NCBI RefSeq assembly: GCF_009730915.1
Contig: NC_052481.1
Coordinates: 22,046,461-22,110,460, forward strand
DNA: 64,000 nt
Source of the DNA: Dioscorea cayenensis subsp. rotundata
Lineage: Eukaryota > Streptophyta > Magnoliopsida > Dioscoreales > Dioscoreaceae
Reading direction: 5' to 3'
Shown here piece after piece: positions 48,504 through 59,908 of the stretch (position 1 is the first letter of the stretch; every line of letters begins with the position of its first letter). The position numbers were made by a program, and so were the translations under genes. The notes under the pieces were generated by a model. It was given only the letters and a program-made list of their open reading frames with translations, made no database searches and was not told where the DNA came from.

Positions 48504-48968
48504 ATGGAGCTTCCTAGTGGAAGAGAAGGAGAAAGTGTGGGGAAAGAGAAGAGTTACAGAGGAGTGAGGAGAAGGCCATGGGGGAAGTTTGCAGCAGAGA
48601 TAAGGGATTCAACAAGGAGTGGAGTACGTGTTTGGCTTGGGACTTTTGACAGTGCTGAAGCTGCTGCACTTGCTTATGATCAAGCAGCTTTCTCCATGAG
48701 AGGAACCATGGCTGTGCTTAATTTTCCAGTGGAGAGAGTTGTGGAGAGTTTGAGAGGTGTGAGGTATGGAGATGATGGATGTTCTCCTGTTGTGGCTCTT
48801 AAGAGAAGGCACTGCATGAGAAGGAAGTCACTGAAGAGGAAAAGGGAAGTGAGGAAAGTCAGGGAAGTGAGGGAAGTGAGGTTTGAGAATGTTGTTGTTT
48901 TTGAAGACTTGGGTGCTGAGTATTTGGAAGAGCTTCTTAGTGCTTCAATGGTTTCATCAACTAGCTAG
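48504..48968 (+). CDS. Group IXc ERF transcription factor (ERF1/ERF15-like)
   Basis: An intronless 154-residue protein with an AP2/ERF domain at residues 18-76 ([19 protein letters not shown] to LNFP). Then [10 protein letters not shown] and a basic KSLKRKR stretch (likely nuclear signal), and the C-terminal [16 protein letters not shown], the acidic activation motif of the ERF1/ERF15 subgroup. These factors bind GCC boxes and switch on jasmonate/ethylene defence genes. A near-repeat [10 protein letters not shown] at about 135-144 comes from short DNA duplications (aagtgagg units). The start is the first ATG after the TATA box. It lies 6.6 kb from another group IX ERF on the same strand, but the two are of different subgroups. 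Confidence 0.94.
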   Translation: MELPSGREGESVGKEKSYRGVRRRPWGKFAAEIRDSTRSGVRVWLGTFDSAEAAALAYDQAAFSMRGTMAVLNFPVERVVESLRGVRYGDDGCSPVVALKRRHCMRRKSLKRKREVRKVREVREVRFENVVVFEDLGAEYLEELLSASMVSSTS

Positions 48969-51409
48969 CTTGTGAATTATATTTATAGTTATATATATTT
49001 ATAAGCCATTGTTAAGAGATATGATCATGAATGCATGGGAGTTTTTCATTAATTTGTAAAGATGCACGGTGTTATCTTAATGAATTTCAAATTTTGATCA
49101 TGCTCTTAAAATAAATTAAAGATTTATATATATGTTATCATATATATATATGATACATGTATGCATGGGCATTCATGCATTCATCCTTGATTTTCTTTTC
49201 TTTGTTTTCATTTAGAGTGATCATAAGATCTTCATTGATTTATGAAGATCATGAGAATGAATGAATGATGGATTGATTGAGACAATATCATCCTTTTCTT
49301 TTTCATTCTTTCTTCTTGTTAGAATAATTTATCTTGAAGCTAATTAACATGTGCCTTGTCAATATTTTATGAAATAATAATAATTAGTGGTAAGTTTTTC
49401 TTTGATTATGATTGGTTTTGTGAAGATGATTAACTTATCAAATTGAATAAGCATCATGGCCTACAATGGTGGGGAGAGAGTAAGTAATTAGATGGAGTTT
49501 TGAGCTTGTTATTTTTGTTATTTTTTAATATTTAACCATTAAAGTGGACATAGATGTTCACAGACAGATGATGTTTATTGAATTTTGAATTAAGGTCAAA
49601 ACCATAATTTATGGTCAAAACAATGTTTGTTGATAGTTTGTATCATTATTATATATTTTGGTCAAAACAAACAAGCTATGCAGAACAGTAGAAATATTAA
49701 TAATATAAGAAGCAAAAATATGAATTCTTGATTAAAAAAAATAGACCACCTCATTGCGTTTAACAAAAACCACTCCCTTATATGTTTTTAATAAATTAAA
49801 AAGCAATTAAATAATTCAAAATGACTTGAAATTTTAGTATAGAAAGTAAATAAGTTAAAGTAAATATAAATGAATTACCAAATGAAGGGAATGCGAAAGT
49901 CAAACCATACCTAATCTAATTAGGAACAATTGTCAACAAAATAAATAGTTTGATAAAGTTGAAATACCTCGCTAACATAACATGTTCGTACAAATTATAA
50001 TTGATTTAATGTAACATAAATTTGACTTTATGATATTTTCATTGTCAAAACAAAAGCTTTAGTTCAGAAAATAATGTATTTAAATGACTATTCATTTTCA
50101 CTGTATTAGAAAAATTCATTGAATCTTAGCCACTAGTTGATATTTAATAATGTCATGTTATCTAAGGACATTTCTATATTTGATATGCTATGGTGGAGCG
50201 GTTAAATTTGAATCTAATGACTGATGTAGTTGTACATAGTATCACACAATATTTAACATATGTTATCAGCAGTGAAGCACAATAACTAGGAGTATTGTAT
50301 AATTTTTTTACAAATAAAAACCATTAAATTATGACTTCATCAAGAGTCCATGACTTTTAAAAAGCTAAATAAACCCGCACAAAAACATATACTATATATA
50401 TTATGAATATTAAAGCTCCAAATATTATTCAATCAAGTTAGATAACATTACTCAAAGCAGTTGGCAATTAATTAATGAAATTCATCACTGGTCCACATCA
50501 AAAGAATGGTCCAATTTTCTTGGGGTTTCAAGAAACATGTTAAGAGGACTAGTTAAATCATGTCCAAAGTCATAACATTTAAGAAATTAAAAAGACTACG
50601 CAAATATTAGATTTCATTTCAGTGTATGATGAGCAAGTACTCCATTCTTGGTGGCCATTCCAATATCTCAACAAGTGGGTAAACTTTTTAGAAAAATTAT
50701 ATATATTTTTTTAAAAAATATTATCTTATATTCATCTGTGTAAAAATCAAATTATCCTCAAATTATATATATATATATATATATATATAAAGGATCTGTT
50801 TAATTGCCGTATAGGTCCCTATAATTATGTAATTTCTGACTTTTTAGTCATTCTAATATTTTTAAGTACAATTAAGTCCTTATATATGGTTGAATTGGGT
50901 CATTCTAGTCCATGGTAATATTTTTAGGTATAATTAAATCTTTACAATTTATATGTACTCATCTATATTATGGATTAGAATGATCTAACTTAACTAAATA
51001 TGATGACTTAATTATATCTAAAAATATTATAAAAATTAAAAAAACAGAAAATACATAATTACAATAACATAACATGTGCAGCAATTTAAACTAAAGGATA
51101 ACAAGGAAAAGGATAACGATCATTACATCATGTCTGGAAAGCCAGATCTCGATAAGCATCCAACGGTGGAGAGAGTTCGGAGAAAACAACAGGACGACAA
51201 AAGAAGAGAATCTATAAATCGGCGGTTGTAATGAAGCCAAATCTAGAATAACATAATCCAACGGTGGATATCATCGTATCAGATAGAAAGAATCCAAGCA
51301 TCAGATAAAGCGATCTCAGCCGTCCAATCCACGTATGAAAGGTCAGCACTTTTCTCTCTTCTCTCTAAACAAAGTCTTCGAATTTTCTCTTCTTTCTTCT
51401 TTCTTCTCT
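48969..51409. other. Intergenic DNA, no gene seen
   Basis: AT-rich, with (TA)n at about 50764-50788. The last 300 bases before 51410 should contain the promoter of the PP1 gene. No TATA box stands out there. Confidence 0.5.
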
Positions 51410-51432
51410 AGAGAGAGAGAGAGAGAGAGAGA
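51410..51432 (+). repeat. (GA)n microsatellite in the PP1 5' leader
   Basis: Uninterrupted AG repeat with CT-rich flanks, about 160 bp before the start codon. CT/GA repeats are common in plant leaders. Confidence 0.7.
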
Positions 51433-51592
51433 ATCTCCTTTTTCTCTCTCTAAAACCAGGGAGAGAGAGAAGGGAATGTTCGAAAAGCCCTTCTTCTCAT
51501 CTCCGCTAGGTTGAAGACCTGGAGAAAGGCGGAAAAGAAGAGAAAAGGAGGGATTTTTTTGGGGGTTGAAGTGTTAGGGTTTGGGGTTTGGG

Positions 51593-54500
51593 ATGGGGGG
51601 GATGGATCCAGGGTTGTTGGATGATATCATAAGGAGGTTGTTGGAAGTTCGGGGAAGTAGGCCGGGGAAGCAGGTGCAGCTCTCGGAGGGTGAGATCCGT
51701 CAGCTCTGTATCGTTTCCAGAGATATCTTTGCGAAGCAACCTAATCTCCTTGAACTTGAGGCTCCAATCAAGATTTGCGGTGCTTAATCTCACTTTTCCT
51801 CTCGCCTTTTCTGTTTATTTTTTTATTTTTTGGTTGATTTTTGAGGTTTTGTAGTTTGGGGATTGGGGTTAAAGTTTGGGTGTTGATTCTTTTGGTTGAT
51901 TTTGTTGATTGAATTCATCTGATTAGCTTAAATGTTGGATTTTTTAAAAATTTTTAAGAGATTTTTTTTAGTTGATCATGGAGTCATGCTATGGGATGCT
52001 CAGAATGGGGTTTTTTAATTTTATTTATAGAAGATGTACATGAATTGTTTAGGGCGAAAAGGTTAGGGTTTTGATTTGACAAGTATGTAAAATGGTGCTA
52101 ATAATAGCTCCTTCATAGGTTTTTAAAAGTTAATTTTTTTTTTCCTTGGCACTTGAAGTTATATGATACAACTGATCGTGATGAAATTTTCATGGATAAG
52201 GTTTATATTCAACTCTTGGTTTAGGTCTAGGGGAACTATAAAGTATAAACAAATTTTCTTTTGCTGCACCCTTATTCCAAAGCGTATAACTTATATTTAA
52301 ACTCTATTTACACATAGTTGAAACTAGTGTAAACAATCTTAGTATTACTTCTATTTCCTTTGGATTCTGTATTACTTTGTAGTTCATGCCTTTTGCCTGA
52401 TGTTGAGATAATTCAGTATCCACAAATTGAGCTAACTCCATTATTCTTTAAGAATGTTTTCCTTGAAAATTTATTGTTCACATGTGATTATTAATTCACT
52501 GCAAGTTTGATTTAGAGAAAGTGATATTCTATATTTCATTTGTTTATTTTTTCATGTCTTATCATAATTTTTATACTTGTAGACTAAGGACAAGAGATGG
52601 AAGTTTTGAATGAGCTCTTAACTGCATTTCTAGCATTCTCAGACTTTGCAAGAAATTTGTTATGATTATTAGAGGAATGACTGGATGGCTTGCCTGGTAG
52701 CTTGATACTAGCTTCTTCTTAGTTCATGAATCATAACATAGTGGCTCAATCAATGTTTAAAAAGGCGTTTGAGGCGTACGCCACAAGGCACGCCTTAAGG
52801 CGAGGTAGAAGAAAACTGCCCCAAGGCGTATGTCTTACCTTTAATATCTGAGGCTTATGTCTTTTCTATATGAGGCGGTACATACCTTGATTCGTTGTGC
52901 CTCAACTAGTTGGGTTATCAAATATGGATCAACACGGATTTTTATAGATCAAATTGGATATTTAAAAAATCCATATGGGTTTAGGGTTTTTTTTTTAGTT
53001 TTAAAACAATTAAAATTATTCAAGCAATCAATAAACAAAATAGAAAAGAGATACAAGAGTTGTCGTCGGCTGGAGAAAAGAAGAGAAGAGAAAGAAGGAC
53101 TAGTCTTGCTATGTATTTTTCTTCTTTTTTTTGCCCCTTCATCTTCAAATCTGCAGTTTTTTTTTTTATTTTTTTTATTTTTCACCAGTTTGAAGATTTC
53201 TGCCTGGAGGAGATGACATGGCAGTGGCTCTTGAAAAGCCCCACTCCCCTTCTTCATACATTCTTATCATATTGTAAATATTTTTCTAAGTAAAGAAAAG
53301 GGACCAATAGTATTGGTGGACGAGGAAGACTTCAAATGAGAAGAGGGTGTTCATGTTGAAGATGAAAAAGAAAATAATGATTTTGCGGGAAAATTTTCGA
53401 GTGATAGTGATTGGTGAGTGATGATGGTGCATATGTTATGTTTTTGGGGGCAACTACAAGACAATTATTTAGAATGAAATAAGTTCAAATTAAAAACTAT
53501 GGAAAATTAAAGATGTCTAATCTTTTTATGAATTTTATGATTGTTTTGTTACTTACTATTTAATTTCTTTTTTCATATTTTTCTATATATATATATGTAT
53601 ATATTTAAAAAAATTTAAGTTGAGGCTTATGCCTTAGTCCACCTCACCTCACAAACGCAAAACGCCTCAGGTATGCCTTTTGCCTTTTTAAACATTAGCT
53701 CAGTGATAGGCTGAAATCAGTAATGTGTAACTAAATAAGTCATAACTAAGATACCCAAACTTTCCATGAATGTGATCATTAAGGTTGCACTAATTCTGTG
53801 AAGGTATCTTCAATAGTGTAAGATTCTTGATATGAAGCCATAGACAGTTTGTTGATTTTGATAGAGAATCAAGTAACTTGAGTCTTGTGAAGTTGGGTGA
53901 GTAATATACTTGTGAATAAGACCATCAAATGAGCCAAGCCATTTGTTAACAGCTTAAGTCTGGCTTGCTTAAACTCGCCTAATTTATAAATCAGAAAGCT
54001 TGAGCTAAAATATTAGTTTCAATATTTATTACTTTAAATTATAAAGAATACTAAGTTTATATATGTAGTCAATTTTATATTTTAAACAGCTTAGTTGGTT
54101 ATACCAAATATTTGTTTATCATTTCATTTTAAACAAAGTAAAAGCTAGTATTTTGATTTGTTGCATTTTCTTTTGTTGGAGTCTGGGAGGGTTCAAACAA
54201 CCATTACTTCATTGTTATTAAAGGCGTGCCTCAGGCACAAGGCATCTTAGGCTTTAACCTAGATGGCTCAGAACCTCGTAGGCAGGTGGCATTAAAGAGT
54301 AGCCCTAAGGCGCTTGCCTTGATTCGAGGCTTAAGGTGATTAGAAGCACAACTTTGTAAAGTGTAGATTTTTTTTTTTTTTGTAACTCTAATTATTAAGA
54401 GTTGGACAAATATGAGGTATTACATAATCATTAAATTAATCTTAATAAAAATAAAAGGGTTTTTTTAGGTTATTGGAGAATGATGATTTGACAGGGGATG

Positions 54501-56951
54501 GGCGGGGAATCCGATGGAGAAAAGAATTGGTGTTTGAGAATAATGATTTGACATGGGTTTGTGGTTGCTTAGGCTAGTGTTAGTTGGGGAGCCATTCTAT
54601 CAAACTAGGTTAACTAAAGGGGAAGATGTGATATCAACATCCACCCTAAGTGTTAGGACAGGTAAAATGCAAAAAAGGTCTTTTGCTAAAGGGAAACGGA
54701 AGCGCATTGATCCTATTAAACTTAGAGATGAGGAGTTTGAATATGAGGAGAAGAAGAAGAATATGAAGATGAGGAGAATGAATATGAGAATGAGTGGGAG
54801 GATAGTGATGAAGAAAATAATGAAGCTATTGAACTTGATAAGGATTAGGATTTCCTAGTGTAGTGGCATTTCTTATTATTAGCAGAGTAGTAGTAGGTAA
54901 TAGTATGGTGATTTTTTTTGCTATGTGGGTAATATGCTATTTTGCTCTAGGCATATTTTATTCAAGTTTGAATTTTAAACTTTGATTTTCCTTATTTTAT
55001 AAAATATTGGTGTGTATTATAAATTTTATGAATTTTTAATTTGTTTAATAACTTTTTTTGCTCCTTGCTTCGGAAATGCACGCTCCTGTGCTTTGCCTTT
55101 TGCTCCTAGGTGAGATGACCTCTATTATCTTGATGCGCCTTTCGCTTTTAATAACTTTGGTTCACTTCAAAAGTATAGAAGCCTTTTAATTTAGTCTCCG
55201 GACACGGTTGACTTAATTCAAGCCATTTTGAGCAACTAATGATCAGATTAAATTAGAACGTGCCAAGCCATTGAGCTAGAGCCAAGCTCAAGGAAAGCTT
55301 CGCTCATTCAAGCTCTGCTCATTTACAGTGTACTTGTCAGTATGTGAATTATCCAACTTGTATTATGATTTAAACACTGATCATGACATGGTAATCTTTT
55401 TTTAGAATTTGATTTCCATCAAACAATGGTCACCCAAATTGTCTGGAAAGCAAAATGGGACAATGTAATGCATGCTACCATGCAGAGGGCACTGCAGAAG
55501 GATAAGGAACTGTTGTTGTATTAATTCTTATCAAATGTTTGGTACAAAGATGAGTAAGTTACTTTTTTGGTTGGTTTATCAAGTAATGTGTTGTAGGTGT
55601 AAAATAGGACAACTTTGTATTTACTGTTGGTGTTACTTTTTCTTTTTCAAATAGACATAAATTAAAGCAAAAACCTATTAAATATTCTATTGACTACTGA
55701 ACATATGGATAACACTGGTGTTGTCCACACTCTTCTTTGGGATAAGAAATTTCAAGAAACTAAAATTGTATTATCTTCTGGCATGCAGGTGACATTCATG
55801 GCCAATATTCTGACTTGCTAAGGCTGTTTGAATATGGTGGATTCCCTCCGGAAGCCAATTATCTCTTTTTAGGTGATTATGTTGATAGAGGGAAGCAAAG
55901 CCTTGAAACAATATGCCTTCTGTTGGCCTATAAGATTAAGTATCCGGAGAACTTCTTTCTTCTGAGAGGGAATCATGAATGTGCATCTATAAACCGAATC
56001 TATGGATTTTATGATGAATGCAAGCGTAGGTTTAATGTGAGTATCTGGAAAATCTTCACAGATTGTTTCAACTGCCTGCCAGTGGCAGCCGTTATAGATG
56101 AGAAGATCATCTGCATGCATGGGGGTCTTTCCCCAGACTTGCATAGTTTGGATCAAATCAGACATTTGGCCCGCCCTACTGATGTTCCTGACACTGGTTT
56201 GCTCTGTGATCTTCTCTGGTCTGATCCTAGTAAAGATATTCAAGGATGGGGGATGAATGATAGGGGAGTTTCGTTTACCTTTGGACCTGATAAAGTTTCA
56301 GAGTTCCTTAAAAAACATGACCTTGACCTTATTTGCCGTGCTCACCAGGTTATAGATTAACGTGTATGAAAGTTTTTTCTTGTGCAAACTTTTGCCAGTG
56401 TGTAATGAATTTTCTTATGTGAACTTTTAGGTCGTGGAGGATGGATACGAATTCTTTGCTAACAGACAACTTGTGACAATATTTTCAGCACCTAATTACT
56501 GTGGCGAATTTGATAATGCTGGTGCTATGATGAGTGTTGATGACACTCTAATGTGCTCGTTTCAGATATTAAAACCTGCAGAAAAGAAGCCTAAGTTCAG
56601 TTTTGGAAGTACAACTACAACTAAAGCAGGAACACCCCCGCCTGGAGTGAAGGTATGAGACAATTCTCAAATATCATCGATAGCATAGCTTGTCACTTAG
56701 GTTTAGATTTTGTTTTTTAATCATCTCTAATTATAAGATGCAGATTGCAATGTATATCATGGAATCAGATTCCATGTATGTCGTGTTGGAAAACATCAAT
56801 TTAACTTGATTTTTCAGACCACATTGTCCATTTTGCATGGGCATTTGCTATCTGCCATATATTTTGTGGAATCAGATTCTACACCTCTTTGGGCTTATTC
56901 TCATTTCTAAAACTTTTGTGTTTGCAGTCATTCCTCGGAGCGAAGGCGTAA
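51593..56951 (+). CDS. Serine/threonine protein phosphatase PP1 catalytic subunit (TOPP type), 4 exons
   Basis: Exons 51593-51779, 55789-56348, 56431-56652 and 56928-56951, all GT-AG, give 330 residues. The metallophosphatase motifs are complete: GDIHG (63-67), GDYVDRG (91-97), GNHE (123-126), HGG (173-175) and the RAH histidine (248), plus [14 protein letters not shown] near the C-terminus. The last exon adds only seven codons (SFLGAKA), as in other plant TOPP genes. PP1 removes phosphate from Ser/Thr under guidance of regulatory subunits, in nucleus and cytosol. ATG 51593 is the best start; it is followed by a second in-frame ATG three codons on. Intron 1 is 4009 bp and holds two DNA-transposon remnants. 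Confidence 0.95.
52751..53697. mobile_element. Non-autonomous DNA transposon (hAT-like) in PP1 intron 1, element 1
   Basis: Starts caatgtttaaaaaggcg and ends gcctttttaaacatta (inverted repeats of about 15 bp), with imperfect 7-bp flanks gctcaat / gctcagt. aaggcg and gaggc words cluster at both ends. A short acidic coding-like remnant lies near 53320-53410. It resembles element 2 in the same intron. Confidence 0.65.
54213..55155. mobile_element. Non-autonomous DNA transposon (hAT-like) in PP1 intron 1, element 2
   Basis: Starts gttattaaaggcgtgcctc and ends with inverted gatgcgcctttcgcttttaataac. A Lys/Glu-rich frame inside (54553-54858, and an acidic alternative frame) looks like the tail of a degraded transposase rather than a host gene. 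The flanking duplication is not clear. Confidence 0.55.
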
Positions 56952-58142
56952 GAACTGCTATGATCACAAACGGCATAGCTGCGCCATTCATGGTAATTCA
57001 GCCGAAGCGAAAGCTTTAGCTTATCGGTCTGTGACAAATATGTGTAAATTAGCTCATGGATCATGCTTTGTTGTCCATACATTATCGGCTTAACCCAAAT
57101 CTCGGTTGATACTTTAAATTTCCGCATTCTTTGTCAGACATTATTATGCCAGAGAAAGGTGAGGAAATACTTGAAAACTCGAATTCCGAAAATAATGTAA
57201 TAAGTTGTTTCTGATTCTTCGCCCTGTTGAAGTCTCTGCCATCTAGAGATATTGCTTTAGCAGGACTTTGGACAGGCAATAAGTGATTGAATTAAGATTC
57301 AATAAAGTTTATCCTCTCTTTGAAGGTAGAGAGCAGGGGGGAAATTGACAAGAAGAACAGAATTTTTAGGAGAAGAGTGACTTGAATGAGGAATGATGAT
57401 TATTTTTTATACTCAATTAATGGTCATATTTTTAATCAAATTATGAAAAATAATAAATATTCTTTATTTTATATTTATTAGTTTAAAGTTTTGTTTCACT
57501 TAACACCCTTTTTAAAAAATATATATATGTTATTGGTGGTTGTTTTAGATGGAACCATTTGTAAATGATTTTTTTATTGCCGTAAATATTCTCTGAAACT
57601 GAATTTAATGTGAAAAATTAGAAATTATATGATTTGTTCATTAAAACTTATATATATATATATATATATATATTCTTCTTAATTTTAATTTGATTTCTAA
57701 AATCTCAACCAATTATATGTATTCTCTACTCATCAACTTCCCATGAATTAATACCTTGATTGAAAATCAATTAGTCCACTACTTCCCATACATAAACTTT
57801 TTCCAAACCATTAACAACGCCCACTAGCCCATTATGAAAACAAAACAAAGTGCATCACGTTTGCACTTCCAATGGCCATAAGCTAAAGAGAAACCAGGAA
57901 ACCAAGAAACCAAGAAACCAAAAAACCAAGAAACTAATCATTCCCTAAACTCCCCTAAAAACAACACCCACCACCAACCTTTCATCCCAATTACAGAGAT
58001 GAAAAACTAAAGAAGGCCAAAAAGATGACAAAAGAATAAACTACAGAATATTTCTCTTAATATTTCTAAATAAAGAACCATCAAATAAAATTAGTTGTCA
58101 AACCTAACTAAAAAGCTTTTTGACCCAAAAGAATCAACCAAA
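56952..58142. other. PP1 3' UTR and intergenic DNA
   Basis: No gene is seen. (TA)n lies at about 57649-57672. A run of aaaccaagaaaccaagaaacc occurs at about 57891-57930, in the distal PHT1 promoter. Confidence 0.5.
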
Positions 58143-58150
58143 GAATATCC
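58143..58150 (+). promoter_or_regulatory. P1BS phosphate-starvation element of the PHT1 gene
   Basis: GAATATCC fits the consensus GNATATNC bound by PHR1-type MYB-CC factors. It lies 172 bp before the start codon and about 25 bp before a TATA-like ccataaata (58175-58183). It implies induction under phosphate shortage. Confidence 0.65.
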
Positions 58151-58321
58151 CTTTTGTGGGATCCTCATATCTTGCCATAAATACTCCACCATTCCCTCCA
58201 TCTTCTCCAGCTTTTCCTTCATTCCATAACTTGTTCAAACTTTAGAGTTTGAGCATTCTTTTCATATTTATCTTTGATATATAGTTTGCAATTTTGCATT
58301 GGTTGATATCAGAGAATTACA

Positions 58322-59908
58322 ATGGCAAATGAGCAGTTGCATGTGTTGAATGCTTTGGACGTAGCCAAGACACAATGGTACCATTTCACAGCCATTCTCA
58401 TCGCCGGAATGGGCTTCTTCACCGACGCTTATGACCTCTTCTCAATCTCACTTGTTACAAAGCTTCTCGGCCGTATTTACTACCATGTTGATGGCTCCCC
58501 AACCCCTGGCACTCTCCCTCCCAATGTCTCAGCTGCTGTCAATGGCGTTGCCTTCATTGGTACTCTCTCCGGCCAGCTCTTCTTCGGTTGGCTTGGAGAC
58601 AAGATGGGTAGAAAGAAAGTATATGGATTGACACTCATGTTAATGGTAGTTTGCTCTTTAGCTTCTGGTCTATCTTTTGGCCACACCTCCAAATCGGTGA
58701 TGATAACTCTTTGCTTCTTTCGGTTCTGGTTGGGCTTCGGCATCGGCGGTGATTATCCTCTTTCAGCCACAATCATGTCGGAATATGCTAATAAAAAAAC
58801 TAGGGGTGCATTCATTGCTGCTGTTTTTGCCATGCAAGGCTTCGGCATTCTCGCCGGAGGAATGGTAACCATTATAGTATCTCTTGCTTTCAAGAACCGT
58901 TTCCCGGCTCCTTCTTACTCCGTTGATCCTTCGGCTTCCACCGTGCCACAAGCCGACTATGTTTGGCGTATAATTCTCATGTTCGGTGCCGTCCCGGCTT
59001 TGATAACATACTATTGGAGGCTCAACATGCCGGAGACGGCGAGGTACACTGCTCTCGTCGCTAAGAACACTAAGCAAGCCGCCGCCGACATGTCTAAAGT
59101 TTTAAAGACAGAGATCACAGCTGATGAATTGAGTGAAAATTCTAAAATTAACTCAAACTTCGGTTTGTTCTCGAAAGAATTTGTCCGGCGACACGGCCTT
59201 CATCTTGTCGGCACTGCCATCACTTGGTTCTTCCTCGACATCGCTTATTACTCACAAAACCTCTTCCAAAAAGATATCTTCAGTGCTATCGGATGGATAC
59301 CGAAGCCGAAGACGATGAGTGCATTAGAAGAAGTGTTCAAGATTGCTAGAGCTCAGAGTTTGATAGCTCTCTGTGGAACAGTGCCTGGATATTGGGTTAC
59401 AGTTGCACTCATTGATATATTAGGGAGGTTGAAGATCCAGCTTTTAGGGTTTTTCATGATGACAGTGTTCATGCTTGGACTTGCTATTCCTTACAACCAT
59501 TGGACAACACCAGGGAACCACATTGGTTTCATTGTGTTGTATGGGTTCACCTTCTTCTTCGCAAACTTTGGACCGAATAGCACGACGTTTATCACGCCGG
59601 CGGAGATATTTCCGGCGAGGTTGAGGTCAACATGTCATGGAATATCTGCAGCGTCTGGGAAGTTGGGTGCAATTATTGGTTCTTTTGGGTTCTTATATTT
59701 GGCTCAGAATAAGGATCCAGCAAAGGCTGACCATGGTTATCCTGCCGGAATTGGTGTTAGGAATTCTTTGTTCTTGCTCGCCGGTTGTAATTTGATGGGT
59801 CTTTTCTTTACTTTCTTGGTGCCGGAGACGAAGGGGAAGTCATTGGAGGAGATTTCAAAGGAAGATGAGCCTGAGAACAAGACTCAATTAGAGACAACCA
59901 CAGCTTAA
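58322..59908 (+). CDS. High-affinity inorganic phosphate transporter, PHT1 family
   Basis: An intronless 528-residue major-facilitator protein, a H+/phosphate symporter of the plasma membrane. Twelve membrane segments are readable in two sets of six, with the large hydrophilic loop between at about residues 235-290. The PHT1 signature [13 protein letters not shown] spans 142-154. The acidic residues of the proton/phosphate path are present (TDAYD at 34-38, Asp306 in LDIAYYSQN). [11 protein letters not shown] (89-99) is the MFS loop 2-3 motif. The C-terminus ends in [12 protein letters not shown] and a hydrophilic tail with a serine site often used for trafficking control. The start is the first ATG after the TATA box. 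The P1BS site predicts PHR-driven expression. Root uptake or mycorrhizal role cannot be told apart here. Confidence 0.96.
   Translation: MANEQLHVLNALDVAKTQWYHFTAILIAGMGFFTDAYDLFSISLVTKLLGRIYYHVDGSPTPGTLPPNVSAAVNGVAFIGTLSGQLFFGWLGDKMGRKKVYGLTLMLMVVCSLASGLSFGHTSKSVMITLCFFRFWLGFGIGGDYPLSATIMSEYANKKTRGAFIAAVFAMQGFGILAGGMVTIIVSLAFKNRFPAPSYSVDPSASTVPQADYVWRIILMFGAVPALITYYWRLNMPETARYTALVAKNTKQAAADMSKVLKTEITADELSENSKINSNFGLFSKEFVRRHGLHLVGTAITWFFLDIAYYSQNLFQKDIFSAIGWIPKPKTMSALEEVFKIARAQSLIALCGTVPGYWVTVALIDILGRLKIQLLGFFMMTVFMLGLAIPYNHWTTPGNHIGFIVLYGFTFFFANFGPNSTTFITPAEIFPARLRSTCHGISAASGKLGAIIGSFGFLYLAQNKDPAKADHGYPAGIGVRNSLFLLAGCNLMGLFFTFLVPETKGKSLEEISKEDEPENKTQLETTTA

Noticed and set aside
54553-54858. 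101-codon Lys/Arg-rich frame in PP1 intron 1
   Set aside because: Lies within a transposon remnant inside an intron, has no recognisable domain, and is probably a decayed transposase tail.
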